A stretch of 35,855 nucleotides of DNA from Fidelibacterota bacterium (GTDB lineage: Bacteria; Fidelibacterota; UBA8477; JABMPR01): positions 1-35,855 of the forward strand of contig JAJRSW010000019.1 in assembly GCA_024278595.1 (NCBI GenBank), in the 5' to 3' direction. Below the pieces are notes generated by a model. The model was not told where the DNA came from. It saw only the letters and a program-made list of their open reading frames with translations, and did not search any database. Of the stretch, positions 1 through 8,791 are shown piece by piece. The position numbers were made by a program, and so were the translations under genes. The first letter of the stretch is position 1. The number at the start of each line of letters is the position of its first letter.

Positions 1-651
1 ACCATATCAGAGGACCATGTACGGGAAGCCCTGCAGAACAAACGTCAACTCTATGATAAGACAGGTGACTATCACTACGATACCATATCAGCATTTATCA
101 AAAGCGTCCGGGGTAGTGATCCCGATGCTTCACTGTACTGGTTGTCTGTTATGCTGGAAGGGGGAGAGGATCCCCTGTTCATTGCCAGGCGTCTCATAGT
201 CTTGGCGTCTGAGGATATCGGCAACGCGGATCCCCGGGCTTTGACCCTGGCAACTTCAGGGTTCCAGGCTGTGCATGCCATCGGTCTACCTGAAGGCGCC
301 ATTGTACTCGCGCAAGTCACGACCTACCTGGCTTCAACTTCCAAAAGCAATGCCAGTTATATGGCCTTGCGTAGTGCCCAGAACACGGTCAGGGAGGAGG
401 GGGCCAGGGCGATCCCGCTTCATTTACGCAATGCACCCACCAGCCTCATGCAGGAACAAGGCTATGGCCAGGGCTATCGTTATCCCCACAATGAGCCGGG
501 GCACTTTACCGACCAAAATTATTTCCCAGAGGACTTGAAGACCACTCAGTTTTATCGACCCAGCACTGAGGGAATTGAAAAACGAATCTACGAACGTCTG
601 GTACAGCTCTGGGGTTCTCGCTTTCAGCGTCAGGAACCTAGCGGATCATGA
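1..651 (+). CDS. rarA: Replication-associated recombination protein A (RarA/MgsA), 3' part
   Basis: This is the C-terminal part of an AAA+ ATPase of the RarA/MgsA family, which acts at stalled replication forks. The frame is open from base 1, so the N-terminal ATPase domain with its Walker motifs lies outside the window. What is visible is the helical tetramerisation region, with the family signature YDKTGDYHYDTISAFIKS followed by RGSDPDASLYWL and EGGEDPLFIARRL...ASEDIGNADP. The end, with its tyrosine/proline-rich stretch (GYRYPHNEPGHFTDQNYFP), is also typical of the family. The gene ends 15 bases before lptD on the same strand, so the two may be co-transcribed. Identity is clear from the motifs; only the 5' end is missing. 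Confidence 0.96.
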   Translation, partial: TISEDHVREALQNKRQLYDKTGDYHYDTISAFIKSVRGSDPDASLYWLSVMLEGGEDPLFIARRLIVLASEDIGNADPRALTLATSGFQAVHAIGLPEGAIVLAQVTTYLASTSKSNASYMALRSAQNTVREEGARAIPLHLRNAPTSLMQEQGYGQGYRYPHNEPGHFTDQNYFPEDLKTTQFYRPSTEGIEKRIYERLVQLWGSRFQRQEPSGS

Positions 652-666
652 TCCATACAAACTCCC

Positions 667-3600
667 ATGGCCCATCGCAATAAGCCAATAAATTCTGTAC
701 GAATCATGTTCACCATGCTGCTCCTGCTTGGTGTATCAACACTGCAAGCCGCCAAAGGTGAAAAGCTGGAACTGATCAAGGCCAATAAGATCAGTTCCTT
801 CAACCGCAATGGTAATACCTATCGGCGCCTGGTAGGAGATGTCAAATTGCGCCGAGGCGATGCTGTTCTTACCTGCGAACTGGCGGAATTTCAGGTGGAG
901 CGGGATGAAGCCCTGCTTACTGGACAGGTTACCATTGTTACTCCCCATTCCCGGCTCAGCGGACAAACCGCTCATTATTACGGTGATCGCGAATATATCG
1001 AGTTATTAGGTAATGCAGAGTTCGAGGATGAGCCCTTTCGGGTCACTGCTGAAAAAATGGGCTATTATATTGATCTGAAAATGGTGTTGGCCACCAATAG
1101 CCCGGTTTTGATCGATAGTGGCTCCACCCTTTCTGCTGATACAATCTATTATTATGAAGATACACAATTGGGAGATGCCCGGGGTCAGGCCAGGATGATC
1201 AATGAGACTGACAGCCTCAGTGTAACCGGCCAACACCTGCTGTACTATTCAGGAAAGGATTCACTCCTGAGCTATGGTGATGCCGAATTTAGAAAATGGA
1301 CAGCTGAAGATACCACACTGCGGATCGAGTCAGACAGTCTCAGTCTGGAAGAAGGGTTTTTCTTTGCCTGGCAGAATGTGAAGTTGATCAATGGGGATGC
1401 AGTGGGGGCTTGTGGGCAAGCCGTCTATATGCGCGATGATGATGTGGCGATCATGCGTGATGACCCTGAACTGCGCGAGGATGATTTCTTGCTTACCGGG
1501 GATATCTTCAATCTATACATGGAGGAAGGGGAACTGACCTCAGTTTATGTCCCTGAAAACCCCCATTTTACCCAGGAAAAACAATTGGGGGATACCAGTT
1601 ACACAGACTGGCTGGATGGCAAGGTCATGGCGGTTGAATTTGAGAATGGCCAGCCGCGCACGGTGACCCTGGTTGAAATGGCGACCTCTTTTTTCAATGT
1701 GATTGAGGAGGGTCGCTTTAAAGGCTCTAACAATGTCAGTGGTGACACCCTGTTCATCCAACTCTCCGACTCAAGTATTTCCGATATTACCGTCACCGGG
1801 GGAGCGGAAGGAAAATTCATCCCTGCTGAAAGGTCAGCTGATATTGAGTTTCCCATTACCTATCAGGCCAATCATATTGCCTATAGCATGCAGCACGAAA
1901 CAACGCTGCTAAGAGAAGCAGCCAGTATTGTATATGGTGATATGACCATGCAGGCTGGCCAGGTGGGGGTGTATTGGCGTCAGAATTTGTTGCGAGCCCG
2001 CAGTCTGGTTGATACGCTTGGTTCACCAGATTACCCGGTGCTGCAACAGATTGGCCAGGAGGATTTTCACGGTAAATCGATGATCTATGACCTGCAGACC
2101 CAGAGAGGAAAAGTGGTTGCCGGTCGGACCAAGATGGAAGATGGAACTTATTTTGGTGAAGAGGTGACCCGAGTCAATCAGGATGTTCTGCTTATGAAAG
2201 ATGGCTATTATACCACCTGTACGCTGGATGAAACCCCCCACTTTTATTTTTACAGCAAACAGATGAAGCTCTTCACAGACAAGATCATTATTGCCCGGCC
2301 GGTAGTGTTGTATATAGCCGATATTCCTTTGGTGGCTTTACCATTTGCAGTGTTCCCGCAGAAAAAAGGGCGCAGCTCGGGTTTTATTCTACCCTCCTAC
2401 GATTATCGTCCCAATAACGGAGGGCGAGCCATTAAAGGTTTTGGCTATTACTGGGCCATGAGCGATTATTCAGATTTTAAGATGACCGGTACATTTTGGG
2501 ATCAGTATGAGGAGTTTAAGCTGAGAAGTGTGTTACGCTACAAGAAGCGCTATCGGATCACCGGTAATATTGACGCCTCCATGGTCTCTGAGCGAAAAAA
2601 CTTGATCGATACGGCAACCTGGAAATGGAAGCTCAATTTCACTCATAACCAGACCATTGATCCAAGTTTTACCATCAGGGCAAATGGAAAACTCTCCGGA
2701 GATGCAAATTTTGATCGGACCTATAGTCATGATCAGGATCAGCGATTGGACACGAAACTGCACTCAGGAATATCCATCAATAAAAAATTTGAATCAATCA
2801 GCAGCAGTGTTTCCCTGGGTGGTACCTACGATGAAAACCTCCAGGTCACCCGCCGCGTAGGTGAAATGCCGGAAAACTCAGGGATCAAACTGGCTGGTCC
2901 GACCCTGGCCCTGCCATCATTTAGATTTAATCGGTCCTCATCTGCCATCATCCCGATCAAGGGTAACGAAAAACAGTGGTATAACAGTTTCCGGTGGGGC
3001 TATAACAACGCCTTTAGTAATAAACGCAAGTGGAGTTATCTCTCTTACGGAAACCCGGATACCACTACTGAAGATAGTCTATTATGGGAAGAGGAGACTG
3101 TAGATACCCGGACCTGGAACCACAACATGAGCCTGTCTGGCGACACCCCGGTGCTGAAGGTCGTAAAACTGGTTGGCTCGGTGAGCTATAGGGATGCCTG
3201 GGGTTTTCGCTATTTGGACCCGGTGTTGGATGATGCCGGATATGTTCAGATCGACACAGCAACAGATGCCATCGAAACGCGGGAAATTGAAGGGTTTATC
3301 AGGCGGGGAACCTTTAGTACCCGAGCCAGCTTGAACACCAAACTATATGGTGTTTTCCCGATCCACCTGGGATCACTTCAAGCAATACGCCACACCCTTA
3401 CCCCCCAGGTTTCACTTAATTATACGCCGGATTTTTCAACAGATTTTTGGGGCTACACCAAATCCGTGACCGACACCACCGGCGCGATCCATACTTTTGA
3501 TCGGTTTGGCGGAAGTGATCTTGGAGCAACCCCCAGCCGGGATGCACTCAGCATGAGTTACAGCCTAAACAATATCTTTGATTATAAGCTGTTCAGAAAC

Positions 3601-4296
3601 GAGGTTGAGAGTAAAGCGCAATTCCTGACCTGGAGCCTGGCTGGCTCATACAACTTCAAGGCTGATTCATTGAAGGCTTCGGACATCAATAGCAACTTCA
3701 AGATCAATTTGGGAAAAAACTTTAAGCTGAATCCTCGAACCACCTTTGAATTATATGAACGGGACTCTACTGGCAGACACAAGATCAATCAGTTTCGCAC
3801 ACCGAGAATGACCCGGGCAAGTTTCAGCTTTGGCTTCAGGATCCAGGGAGATTCCCCAGGTGGATTGAGGTCAGCTCAGGAAAGGCTCATTGAAACGGAT
3901 AGTATGGAGACGGAGCTGGTAGGAGGCTTTATTCAGGATCAGACGCCAGCAAGGGGTCGGGCGAAAAAACCGGCCTGGACGGCTAACTTCAGTTTTAGCT
4001 ATTCCTATAATCACCAAAATCCCCTGGATGAGGCCAAACAAACCTTTAATTTAGGAACTTCATTCAAGTTCAATCTATCTGAAAACTGGGGCATCACCTA
4101 CAACCCCAGATTCAATTTGATGGAGAAAAAACTGGTAAGTGGCTCAGTGGGAGTTACGCGTGATCTGCATTGCTGGAAGATGACTCTGTCCTGGAGACCC
4201 ACGGGTAACTGGGGTGGCATAAATATTCTCATCCGACCCAAAGCCCAACAACTCCAGGATCTGAAGGTAGAACATACTTCCAGGCGCCGATATTAG
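667..4296 (+). CDS. lptD: LPS-assembly protein LptD (OstA family), large form
   Basis: This 1209-residue exported protein is the likely outer-membrane translocon that inserts lipopolysaccharide into the outer leaflet. An N-terminal signal peptide ends near residue 29 (LLLLGVSTLQAA). Residues about 33-300 form repeated OstA/LptA-like beta-jellyroll units (GDVKLRRGDAVLTCELAEF, then TGQVTIVTPHSRLSGQTAHY). The LptD core starts near residue 540, with IARPVVLYIADIPLVALPFAVFPQ and KKGRSSGFILPSYDYRPNNG, followed by a long aromatic, alternating beta-barrel region. It is much longer than E. coli LptD (about 784 residues), mainly because the periplasmic part is extended, as seen in FCB-type bacteria. 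No good ribosome binding site precedes the ATG at 667; the next in-frame ATG at 706 would shorten the signal peptide but still leave a hydrophobic core. Confidence 0.9.
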   Translation: MAHRNKPINSVRIMFTMLLLLGVSTLQAAKGEKLELIKANKISSFNRNGNTYRRLVGDVKLRRGDAVLTCELAEFQVERDEALLTGQVTIVTPHSRLSGQTAHYYGDREYIELLGNAEFEDEPFRVTAEKMGYYIDLKMVLATNSPVLIDSGSTLSADTIYYYEDTQLGDARGQARMINETDSLSVTGQHLLYYSGKDSLLSYGDAEFRKWTAEDTTLRIESDSLSLEEGFFFAWQNVKLINGDAVGACGQAVYMRDDDVAIMRDDPELREDDFLLTGDIFNLYMEEGELTSVYVPENPHFTQEKQLGDTSYTDWLDGKVMAVEFENGQPRTVTLVEMATSFFNVIEEGRFKGSNNVSGDTLFIQLSDSSISDITVTGGAEGKFIPAERSADIEFPITYQANHIAYSMQHETTLLREAASIVYGDMTMQAGQVGVYWRQNLLRARSLVDTLGSPDYPVLQQIGQEDFHGKSMIYDLQTQRGKVVAGRTKMEDGTYFGEEVTRVNQDVLLMKDGYYTTCTLDETPHFYFYSKQMKLFTDKIIIARPVVLYIADIPLVALPFAVFPQKKGRSSGFILPSYDYRPNNGGRAIKGFGYYWAMSDYSDFKMTGTFWDQYEEFKLRSVLRYKKRYRITGNIDASMVSERKNLIDTATWKWKLNFTHNQTIDPSFTIRANGKLSGDANFDRTYSHDQDQRLDTKLHSGISINKKFESISSSVSLGGTYDENLQVTRRVGEMPENSGIKLAGPTLALPSFRFNRSSSAIIPIKGNEKQWYNSFRWGYNNAFSNKRKWSYLSYGNPDTTTEDSLLWEEETVDTRTWNHNMSLSGDTPVLKVVKLVGSVSYRDAWGFRYLDPVLDDAGYVQIDTATDAIETREIEGFIRRGTFSTRASLNTKLYGVFPIHLGSLQAIRHTLTPQVSLNYTPDFSTDFWGYTKSVTDTTGAIHTFDRFGGSDLGATPSRDALSMSYSLNNIFDYKLFRNEVESKAQFLTWSLAGSYNFKADSLKASDINSNFKINLGKNFKLNPRTTFELYERDSTGRHKINQFRTPRMTRASFSFGFRIQGDSPGGLRSAQERLIETDSMETELVGGFIQDQTPARGRAKKPAWTANFSFSYSYNHQNPLDEAKQTFNLGTSFKFNLSENWGITYNPRFNLMEKKLVSGSVGVTRDLHCWKMTLSWRPTGNWGGINILIRPKAQQLQDLKVEHTSRRRY

Positions 4297-4559
4297 GCAA
4301 ATTCAAATTATCACTTTGTCACCCAGGGATTCATTGTGAATAGTCTTCCTGAACAAGGTGAAGGATCCCCACTTGATGGTAAATCACTGTGCTCAAAATT
4401 AGATTCTTCAGTCGCTTCACTCCCTCAGAAAGACTAAATCCTAAAGGTACTCGATTAGAGTAAAACTATCTCTAGAGGACCCAGATTAGACGTAGATTTT
4501 TTTTCGTTCTGGATTACTTTTAATCCACGCGGTAGAAAACCATAAGTTCGGAGAGCCTG
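4297..4559. other. Intergenic region upstream of upp
   Basis: No gene is visible in this 263-base stretch between lptD and upp. It holds a T8 tract at 4497-4504 and a small perfect hairpin just before the upp ribosome binding site (GGATTA at 4511-4516, TAATCC at 4521-4526, loop CTTT). A segment at about 4401-4437 resembles a palindrome-type dispersed sequence often seen in environmental genomes, but no second copy occurs here. No convincing -35/-10 pair was found for upp. Confidence 0.5.
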
Positions 4560-5189
4560 TTGTCCCAAGTTACTGAGTTGAAATCTCATCCTCTCGTGTC
4601 ACATAACCTTGCCATCCTTAGAAGTAAAGATACTGACAGTCAACGATTTAGAGAAGTAGCGAAGCGCTTGTCCTCACTGGTTCTGGTTTCTGCCACTGAG
4701 TCACTGAACACAGTAGAGCAGGAGCTTGAAACGCCACTGATACGGACTTCCGAACAGGTCCTGGCGGCAGATATCTGGTTGATTCCCGTCCTACGGGCTG
4801 GTTTAGCCATGGTGGAGGCTGGCCTGGATCTTGTACCTGATGCTCATGTTGGCTTTGTGGGGCTGTTTAGAAACGAAGAGACATTATTGCCCAATCATTA
4901 TTACAAAAACCTACCTGATTTTTCCAAATCAGCGAACAACTGCTTCCTGTTAGATCCTATGCTGGCTACTGGTGGCAGTGCTTGCGCAGCGATAGCTCTA
5001 TTAAAGGATCATGGGGCAACAGATATTCGATTGCTTACTTTGATATCTGCTCCTGAAGGTATAAAAGAAGTCTTTGCAAAACATTCCGATGTAGTCATTT
5101 TTACGGCCTCTGTTGATGAGTATTTAAATGATCTTGGATATATCGTCCCCGGTCTGGGGGATGCCGGCGATCGATTTTTTGGTATCTGA
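4560..5189 (+). CDS. upp: Uracil phosphoribosyltransferase
   Basis: This 209-residue protein has the normal length of uracil phosphoribosyltransferase, the salvage enzyme that makes UMP from uracil and PRPP in the cytoplasm. The PRPP-binding loop is visible as LLDPMLATGGSA at residues about 130-141. The C-terminal uracil-binding segment is GYIVPGLGDAGDRFFGI. The N-terminal HPLVSHNLAILR and the central IPVLRAGLAMVEAG are also family signatures. The start is a TTG at 4560, chosen because GGAG at 4550-4553 stands six bases before it and because the protein begins where homologues begin. The gene has its own upstream region and is followed by a strong hairpin, so it is probably transcribed alone. 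Confidence 0.96.
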   Translation: MSQVTELKSHPLVSHNLAILRSKDTDSQRFREVAKRLSSLVLVSATESLNTVEQELETPLIRTSEQVLAADIWLIPVLRAGLAMVEAGLDLVPDAHVGFVGLFRNEETLLPNHYYKNLPDFSKSANNCFLLDPMLATGGSACAAIALLKDHGATDIRLLTLISAPEGIKEVFAKHSDVVIFTASVDEYLNDLGYIVPGLGDAGDRFFGI

Positions 5190-5205
5190 GCTCTAAGCTC
5201 AGCCC

Positions 5206-5250
5206 AAAAACAGCGGAGGGGAGGACAGTCCGGGCGGACGCCTCCCCTCC
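5206..5250 (-). terminator. GC-rich hairpin terminator of the motor operon
   Basis: A perfect 10-bp stem (GGAGGGGAGG at 5215-5224, CCTCCCCTCC at 5241-5250) encloses a second short stem (GTCC at 5228-5231, GGAC at 5236-5239, loop GGGC). Read on the minus strand, the stem is followed after four bases by TTTTT (5210-5206). It lies between the convergent ends of upp and the fliG-like gene. It best fits an intrinsic terminator for the minus-strand operon and may also stop transcription from upp. The plus-strand left half closely resembles a conserved segment of RNase P RNA (see findings). Confidence 0.7.
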
Positions 5251-5292
5251 TATCTCGCTAGTGCAGGACAGCTGAGATTTCTTTGTCAGCAG

Positions 5293-6222
5293 CTACTCGA
5301 TAAAGTCAGCCTCAGCGAACTCCTCGATACTGAAATCATTTTCTGGATCAGCATCCATTTGCAGGATGAATTCAACCACCTTCTTTTGTGCTGCCTCCAC
5401 CTGCTTACGAGAAACGGGTCCTTCTTTGGGTTCATACATGGCCTGCTTTTTTTGAGGCAGGTTTTCGATAATCCGGTCGCTTAGTTCCTGAGGTTGACCC
5501 TTTAAAGCCAGGGCAATGTCATCCAGGTCTAAACTATTAAAAATATCTCTTAAGATGCCATCCGGGAGGGAGGGAACATTGTCAAAGGTGAAGTGGTGTT
5601 TTTTCACTTCCTTGGCGAGTTCAGGATCTTCTTGTGAGAGGTAATCCAGGAATTTTTGTTGTTCTTTTGCTTCCATGGTTCCCAGCAAGCCAGCCATGGC
5701 TTTACTGCCACCTTCCTGATATTCAGCATGGGAGGGGATCTGTTTGGCTTTTTCCCTGAATTCAGCAGCCACCTCAAGTACGGCTTCCAGAGGAACGTCC
5801 TTGATCTTACCCAGGTCGATCATAGCCTCGGTCCGTATTTCTATCGGCAAGCGCTGCAGGAGCCTTCCCTGCATTTCAAGGGGTACCTGAGCCAGTAAAA
5901 TGGAAATAGAGCGAGTCGGTTCAGAGCGTGTGAGATAGGCCAGTTGTACTTCAGTCATACCTTCAAGAAAAGCAAAAGGCTGGGAAGTCGCCTCCTTTGA
6001 TTCAGCGGCAAATTTCTTGGACATAAAGGAGAAGTAAAATTCCTCAAGAACCAATTTTTTAGCTTCAAAGGGTGTGTTTTTGACAGCTGAAATATGTTGA
6101 CGGATAGCTATTATCTCTTCATCATTGAGATTAGGGAATAGTTGTCCAGCCAGACGTGCACCTAAAATATCAAAGAGAATGGCCGCCTTGTCAATTCCGG
6201 CCAATTTGATTTTATCAGCCAT
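5293..6222 (-). CDS. FliG-like rotor/switch protein
   Basis: This 309-residue protein has the three-part plan of FliG, the flagellar rotor protein that binds the FliF ring and faces the MotA stator. The N-terminal part starts with IDKAAILFDILG and resembles the FliF-binding FliG_N domain. The middle part shows EYQEGGSKAMAGLLGTME (about 168-184) and FLDYLSQEDPELAKEVKKH, which match FliG_M. The C-terminal torque domain is seen in FTFDNVPSLPDGILRDIF, SLDLDDIALALKGQPQEL (about 230-247) and GPVSRKQVEAAQKKVVEFI. It ends with an acidic tail. Its ATG overlaps the stop of the fliF-like gene by one base (TAATG). No fliM, fliN or export gene follows. Family membership is confident; a flagellar role is not supported, so no fliG symbol is given. 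Confidence 0.87.
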   Translation of the reverse strand: MADKIKLAGIDKAAILFDILGARLAGQLFPNLNDEEIIAIRQHISAVKNTPFEAKKLVLEEFYFSFMSKKFAAESKEATSQPFAFLEGMTEVQLAYLTRSEPTRSISILLAQVPLEMQGRLLQRLPIEIRTEAMIDLGKIKDVPLEAVLEVAAEFREKAKQIPSHAEYQEGGSKAMAGLLGTMEAKEQQKFLDYLSQEDPELAKEVKKHHFTFDNVPSLPDGILRDIFNSLDLDDIALALKGQPQELSDRIIENLPQKKQAMYEPKEGPVSRKQVEAAQKKVVEFILQMDADPENDFSIEEFAEADFIE

Positions 6223-8108
6223 TATTTACGTCCTTTCTTTTTCTTCTTTCCATTTTTCTCTTCCTCAACAGCTTCCGCTTCCGATTCTTCAGGTTCACCC
6301 GTATCCTTGAGCCACTCTTTAACGATACTGGAGGCCGAACCAGGTTTGCTTACAGCAAGTGAAACCACCGATTTTTTGATGCTGTCAACCTCGTTAACCA
6401 ATTCTTCATCTATTTCAGGCCCAGGTATTTCTTCCAGCTCTTCAACCGGTGATTCAGGTTCCTGAATTTCCTCAACCGAAGTTTCAGTCAGGTCTTGGGA
6501 AGGAGGAATATCAGCATGTGGTGAGCGACGACGACCCCCCATCATGGCGCCAATGAGAATGGCAAGTGCAACCAGTACGGCGGCACCGATAATAAACAGC
6601 GGTAAAAGGTTTTCGTTATCCTCCGGGAGGATCGTAGCCTGAAGTCTCTGGTTTTGCAGGTCCTGCATTTGCTGCTTCAATTTATCTTCACGCTCTCTGA
6701 TAGCCGTTTTCTCGGCTTCCCGGCGTTTCTGTTCCAGCACCAGCTTTAAGCGTTGTTCTTCTTCCAGATCCACGGCGGATAATTGATTCTTAAGATCATC
6801 CAGTTGTTCGGTGAGCAAGGCCAGCCGGAGGGAGTCCTGCCTCAGACGATCCTTTGCCTGCTCCTGTTGAGCCTCAAACAATTGACGACGTTCTTCTGCC
6901 AGTCGATTCTGCTCCTGTTGGCGCAGATCGCTTAATTCTTGCTCACGTTGACGAATACGATCTGCTTCATCTTGGCGGATACGCGCCAGTTCAGCTTCAT
7001 GAGCATTCTGTTTTTCACGCTCTTGTTGGCGCAGTCGCGCCATTTCAGCATCTTGAGCAGCCTTATTGGCCTGTTCTTGTCTCATGCGATCCTGTTGCGC
7101 TTCCAGAGCTTTAATCTGCTGGTTTTCAGTATCTTCCTTCTGGCGTGCTTCGATAGCGGTCATCTTCTCAGCAATGGACTTTAGAAGCAATTGCTCAGTA
7201 TCGGGTTTATCGCTTACGGCACCTTGAAAATCGGCCGTCAGGACCTGAAGTTTATCTCCGCGTTCACGGTTGAAGTGCGAGGCAACCATGGTTACAGTCC
7301 GGATATTTTCAATGATCTTTGGAGAAATTGGATCTTCCAGGATCACGGTTAATTCCATCTTGTTAACTCTTAGGGTTGGACCTGTTGTACTGGCCACAGT
7401 ATGGCGGGAGAGGCTGGGAGTTTCCGGCTCAGCATAATCAACCAGTTTCCCCTCGATGATTCCTTCAGATACAGGCTGGAGGTCTTCTTCAAGAATCACT
7501 TCATTTTCATCCAGTGTTAGGCTGGCTTCGGCAGCAATGGTGGTACTGATTGTATCATCCAAGGCGGCGATTCGACTCAGATCCTCGTCTGCGGCATAGA
7601 TCACATCTTCATTGTTATCATCCTCGACGGGTACTTCTTCTTCATAAAGTTCAAATCCAGGCGATTGGATTCCGGGAAAACCAGGAATGTCAGAGGGGAT
7701 ATTAGATTTTATAGGACGCTTCTTAAGAATCGTTTTGGTCTTTTTAATATCGGATCCGACCGGGCTCTTTTCTGCTGAGTCTGAGAGACCGACAGGCTTA
7801 CGAACAGCTTGAGAATAGTTCTCCTGTTCAGGACTGATCTTCCCCTTAACACGATGTGTTTCATAAACAGTTGTGTATTGTTGGATCGGGGAGACTTCCA
7901 TGACAATATTGACATTCACAATGAAGTTCTCATGACGTAGAATTCGGTAGACTGCATCACTCACCCGTTGATGGATGGTGTTTTCCAACAGGATCTTCTG
8001 CGAAATGACCTCTCTATTGGTGTCCGGTTGGGCAAACACCTGCGAGATCAACATCAGTATGGTGACCGTAACTCCTGTCATGATGTGTTTAAATGCCGGA
8101 TACTTCAT
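6222..8108 (-). CDS. Reduced FliF-like ring protein with long coiled coil
   Basis: This 628-residue protein combines parts of the flagellar MS-ring protein FliF in an unusual order. A signal peptide or first membrane helix covers residues 8-26. Residues about 33-92 (LENTIHQRVSDAVYRILRHE, then VNVNIVMEV) and 243-294 (MELTVILEDP...HFNRERGDKLQVLTADF) look like the two halves of the FliF RBM3 ring domain, separated by an acidic loop containing PGFPGI. The usual RBM1 and RBM2 domains are missing. Residues about 303-492 form a Glu/Gln/Arg-rich coiled coil, then comes a membrane helix (501-523). The cytoplasmic tail contains SIKKSVVSLAV and SSIVKEWLKD, similar to the FliG-binding tail of FliF, and ends in KKKKKGRK. 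GAGGAG precedes the ATG. Homology to FliF is inferred from these patterns. Confidence 0.8.
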   Translation of the reverse strand: MKYPAFKHIMTGVTVTILMLISQVFAQPDTNREVISQKILLENTIHQRVSDAVYRILRHENFIVNVNIVMEVSPIQQYTTVYETHRVKGKISPEQENYSQAVRKPVGLSDSAEKSPVGSDIKKTKTILKKRPIKSNIPSDIPGFPGIQSPGFELYEEEVPVEDDNNEDVIYAADEDLSRIAALDDTISTTIAAEASLTLDENEVILEEDLQPVSEGIIEGKLVDYAEPETPSLSRHTVASTTGPTLRVNKMELTVILEDPISPKIIENIRTVTMVASHFNRERGDKLQVLTADFQGAVSDKPDTEQLLLKSIAEKMTAIEARQKEDTENQQIKALEAQQDRMRQEQANKAAQDAEMARLRQQEREKQNAHEAELARIRQDEADRIRQREQELSDLRQQEQNRLAEERRQLFEAQQEQAKDRLRQDSLRLALLTEQLDDLKNQLSAVDLEEEQRLKLVLEQKRREAEKTAIREREDKLKQQMQDLQNQRLQATILPEDNENLLPLFIIGAAVLVALAILIGAMMGGRRRSPHADIPPSQDLTETSVEEIQEPESPVEELEEIPGPEIDEELVNEVDSIKKSVVSLAVSKPGSASSIVKEWLKDTGEPEESEAEAVEEEKNGKKKKKGRK

Positions 8109-8141
8109 AAGCTTCTCCTCGTTTCCAACGTCAGTCTTAAA

Positions 8142-8786
8142 CTAACCAATCGTTAGAAATGTTATGTCAACGCGTCGATTTTTCGCGCGGTTTTCATTGG
8201 TGGTATTTGGCACTTTCGGAGCCGTATCTCCAAAACCAATGGCTCTAAATTTATCTGCGGGAACACCCTGGGATGTTAGATATGTAATCACGGCACTGGC
8301 TCGAGCTGATGATAATTCCCAGTTGGAAGGAAAGGTCGCAGAACGAATGGGCACATTATCCGTATGCCCTTCCACGGCGATAGCGTAGGTGGCTCGATCC
8401 ATTGTACTGACCAACTTTACCAGAAATGACTTAATGTGGTTGGATAGGCTGGCGTTCCCTGAGCCAAAAGCTAGATCACTGGCAATCTCCATTCTGACGC
8501 CCCGGGCATCCATGGAGACCTTCACCAGATCCTGTAATTTTTCTTCCCGGATCAATTTTTTCATTTCCCGGTTGATCTCTGACAGGGAGACTCTTTTTAT
8601 TTTCGGACGGGAACCTTCCTGCTCTCCCAGCGATTGGGCAAACTGTTCCATTTTTACTGGATCCAGGGTGGACATGGCAAACAAAAGCACAAAAAAGGTC
8701 ATGAGTAAAGTCATCATATCGGCAAAGGTTGTGAGCCAGCCGCCGCCCTCATCGGCTTGTTGTTTCTTTTTGGGAGCAATAGCCAC
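8142..8786 (-). CDS. motB: MotB-like stator protein with OmpA domain
   Basis: This 214-residue protein is the B subunit of a MotAB-type stator, which lets ions through the inner membrane and anchors to peptidoglycan. A short basic N-terminus leads into one membrane helix (WLTTFADMMTLLMTFFVLLF). Asp23 in FADMM is at the place of the ion-carrying aspartate of MotB. The C-terminal half is an OmpA-like peptidoglycan-binding domain with VEGHTDNVPI, NWELSSARA and NRAKNRRVDI. The start is GTG at 8786; AGGA lies upstream inside the end of motA, and the two genes are five bases apart. The linker of about 65 residues between helix and OmpA domain is of normal size. The family is certain; whether it serves swimming, gliding or something else cannot be read from this gene alone. 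Confidence 0.93.
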   Translation of the reverse strand: MAIAPKKKQQADEGGGWLTTFADMMTLLMTFFVLLFAMSTLDPVKMEQFAQSLGEQEGSRPKIKRVSLSEINREMKKLIREEKLQDLVKVSMDARGVRMEIASDLAFGSGNASLSNHIKSFLVKLVSTMDRATYAIAVEGHTDNVPIRSATFPSNWELSSARASAVITYLTSQGVPADKFRAIGFGDTAPKVPNTTNENRAKNRRVDITFLTIG

Positions 8787-8791
8787 GTTAA

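Noticed and set aside
4441..4526. Uracil- or pyrimidine-responsive attenuator before upp
   Set aside because: A T8 tract and a small hairpin are there, but the hairpin comes after the T tract and no convincing alternative pairing was found.
5213..5292. A complete RNase P RNA gene
   Set aside because: Only one conserved block of about 23 bases is present; the other conserved regions are missing and the fliG-like gene starts right after. Kept only as a sequence resemblance.
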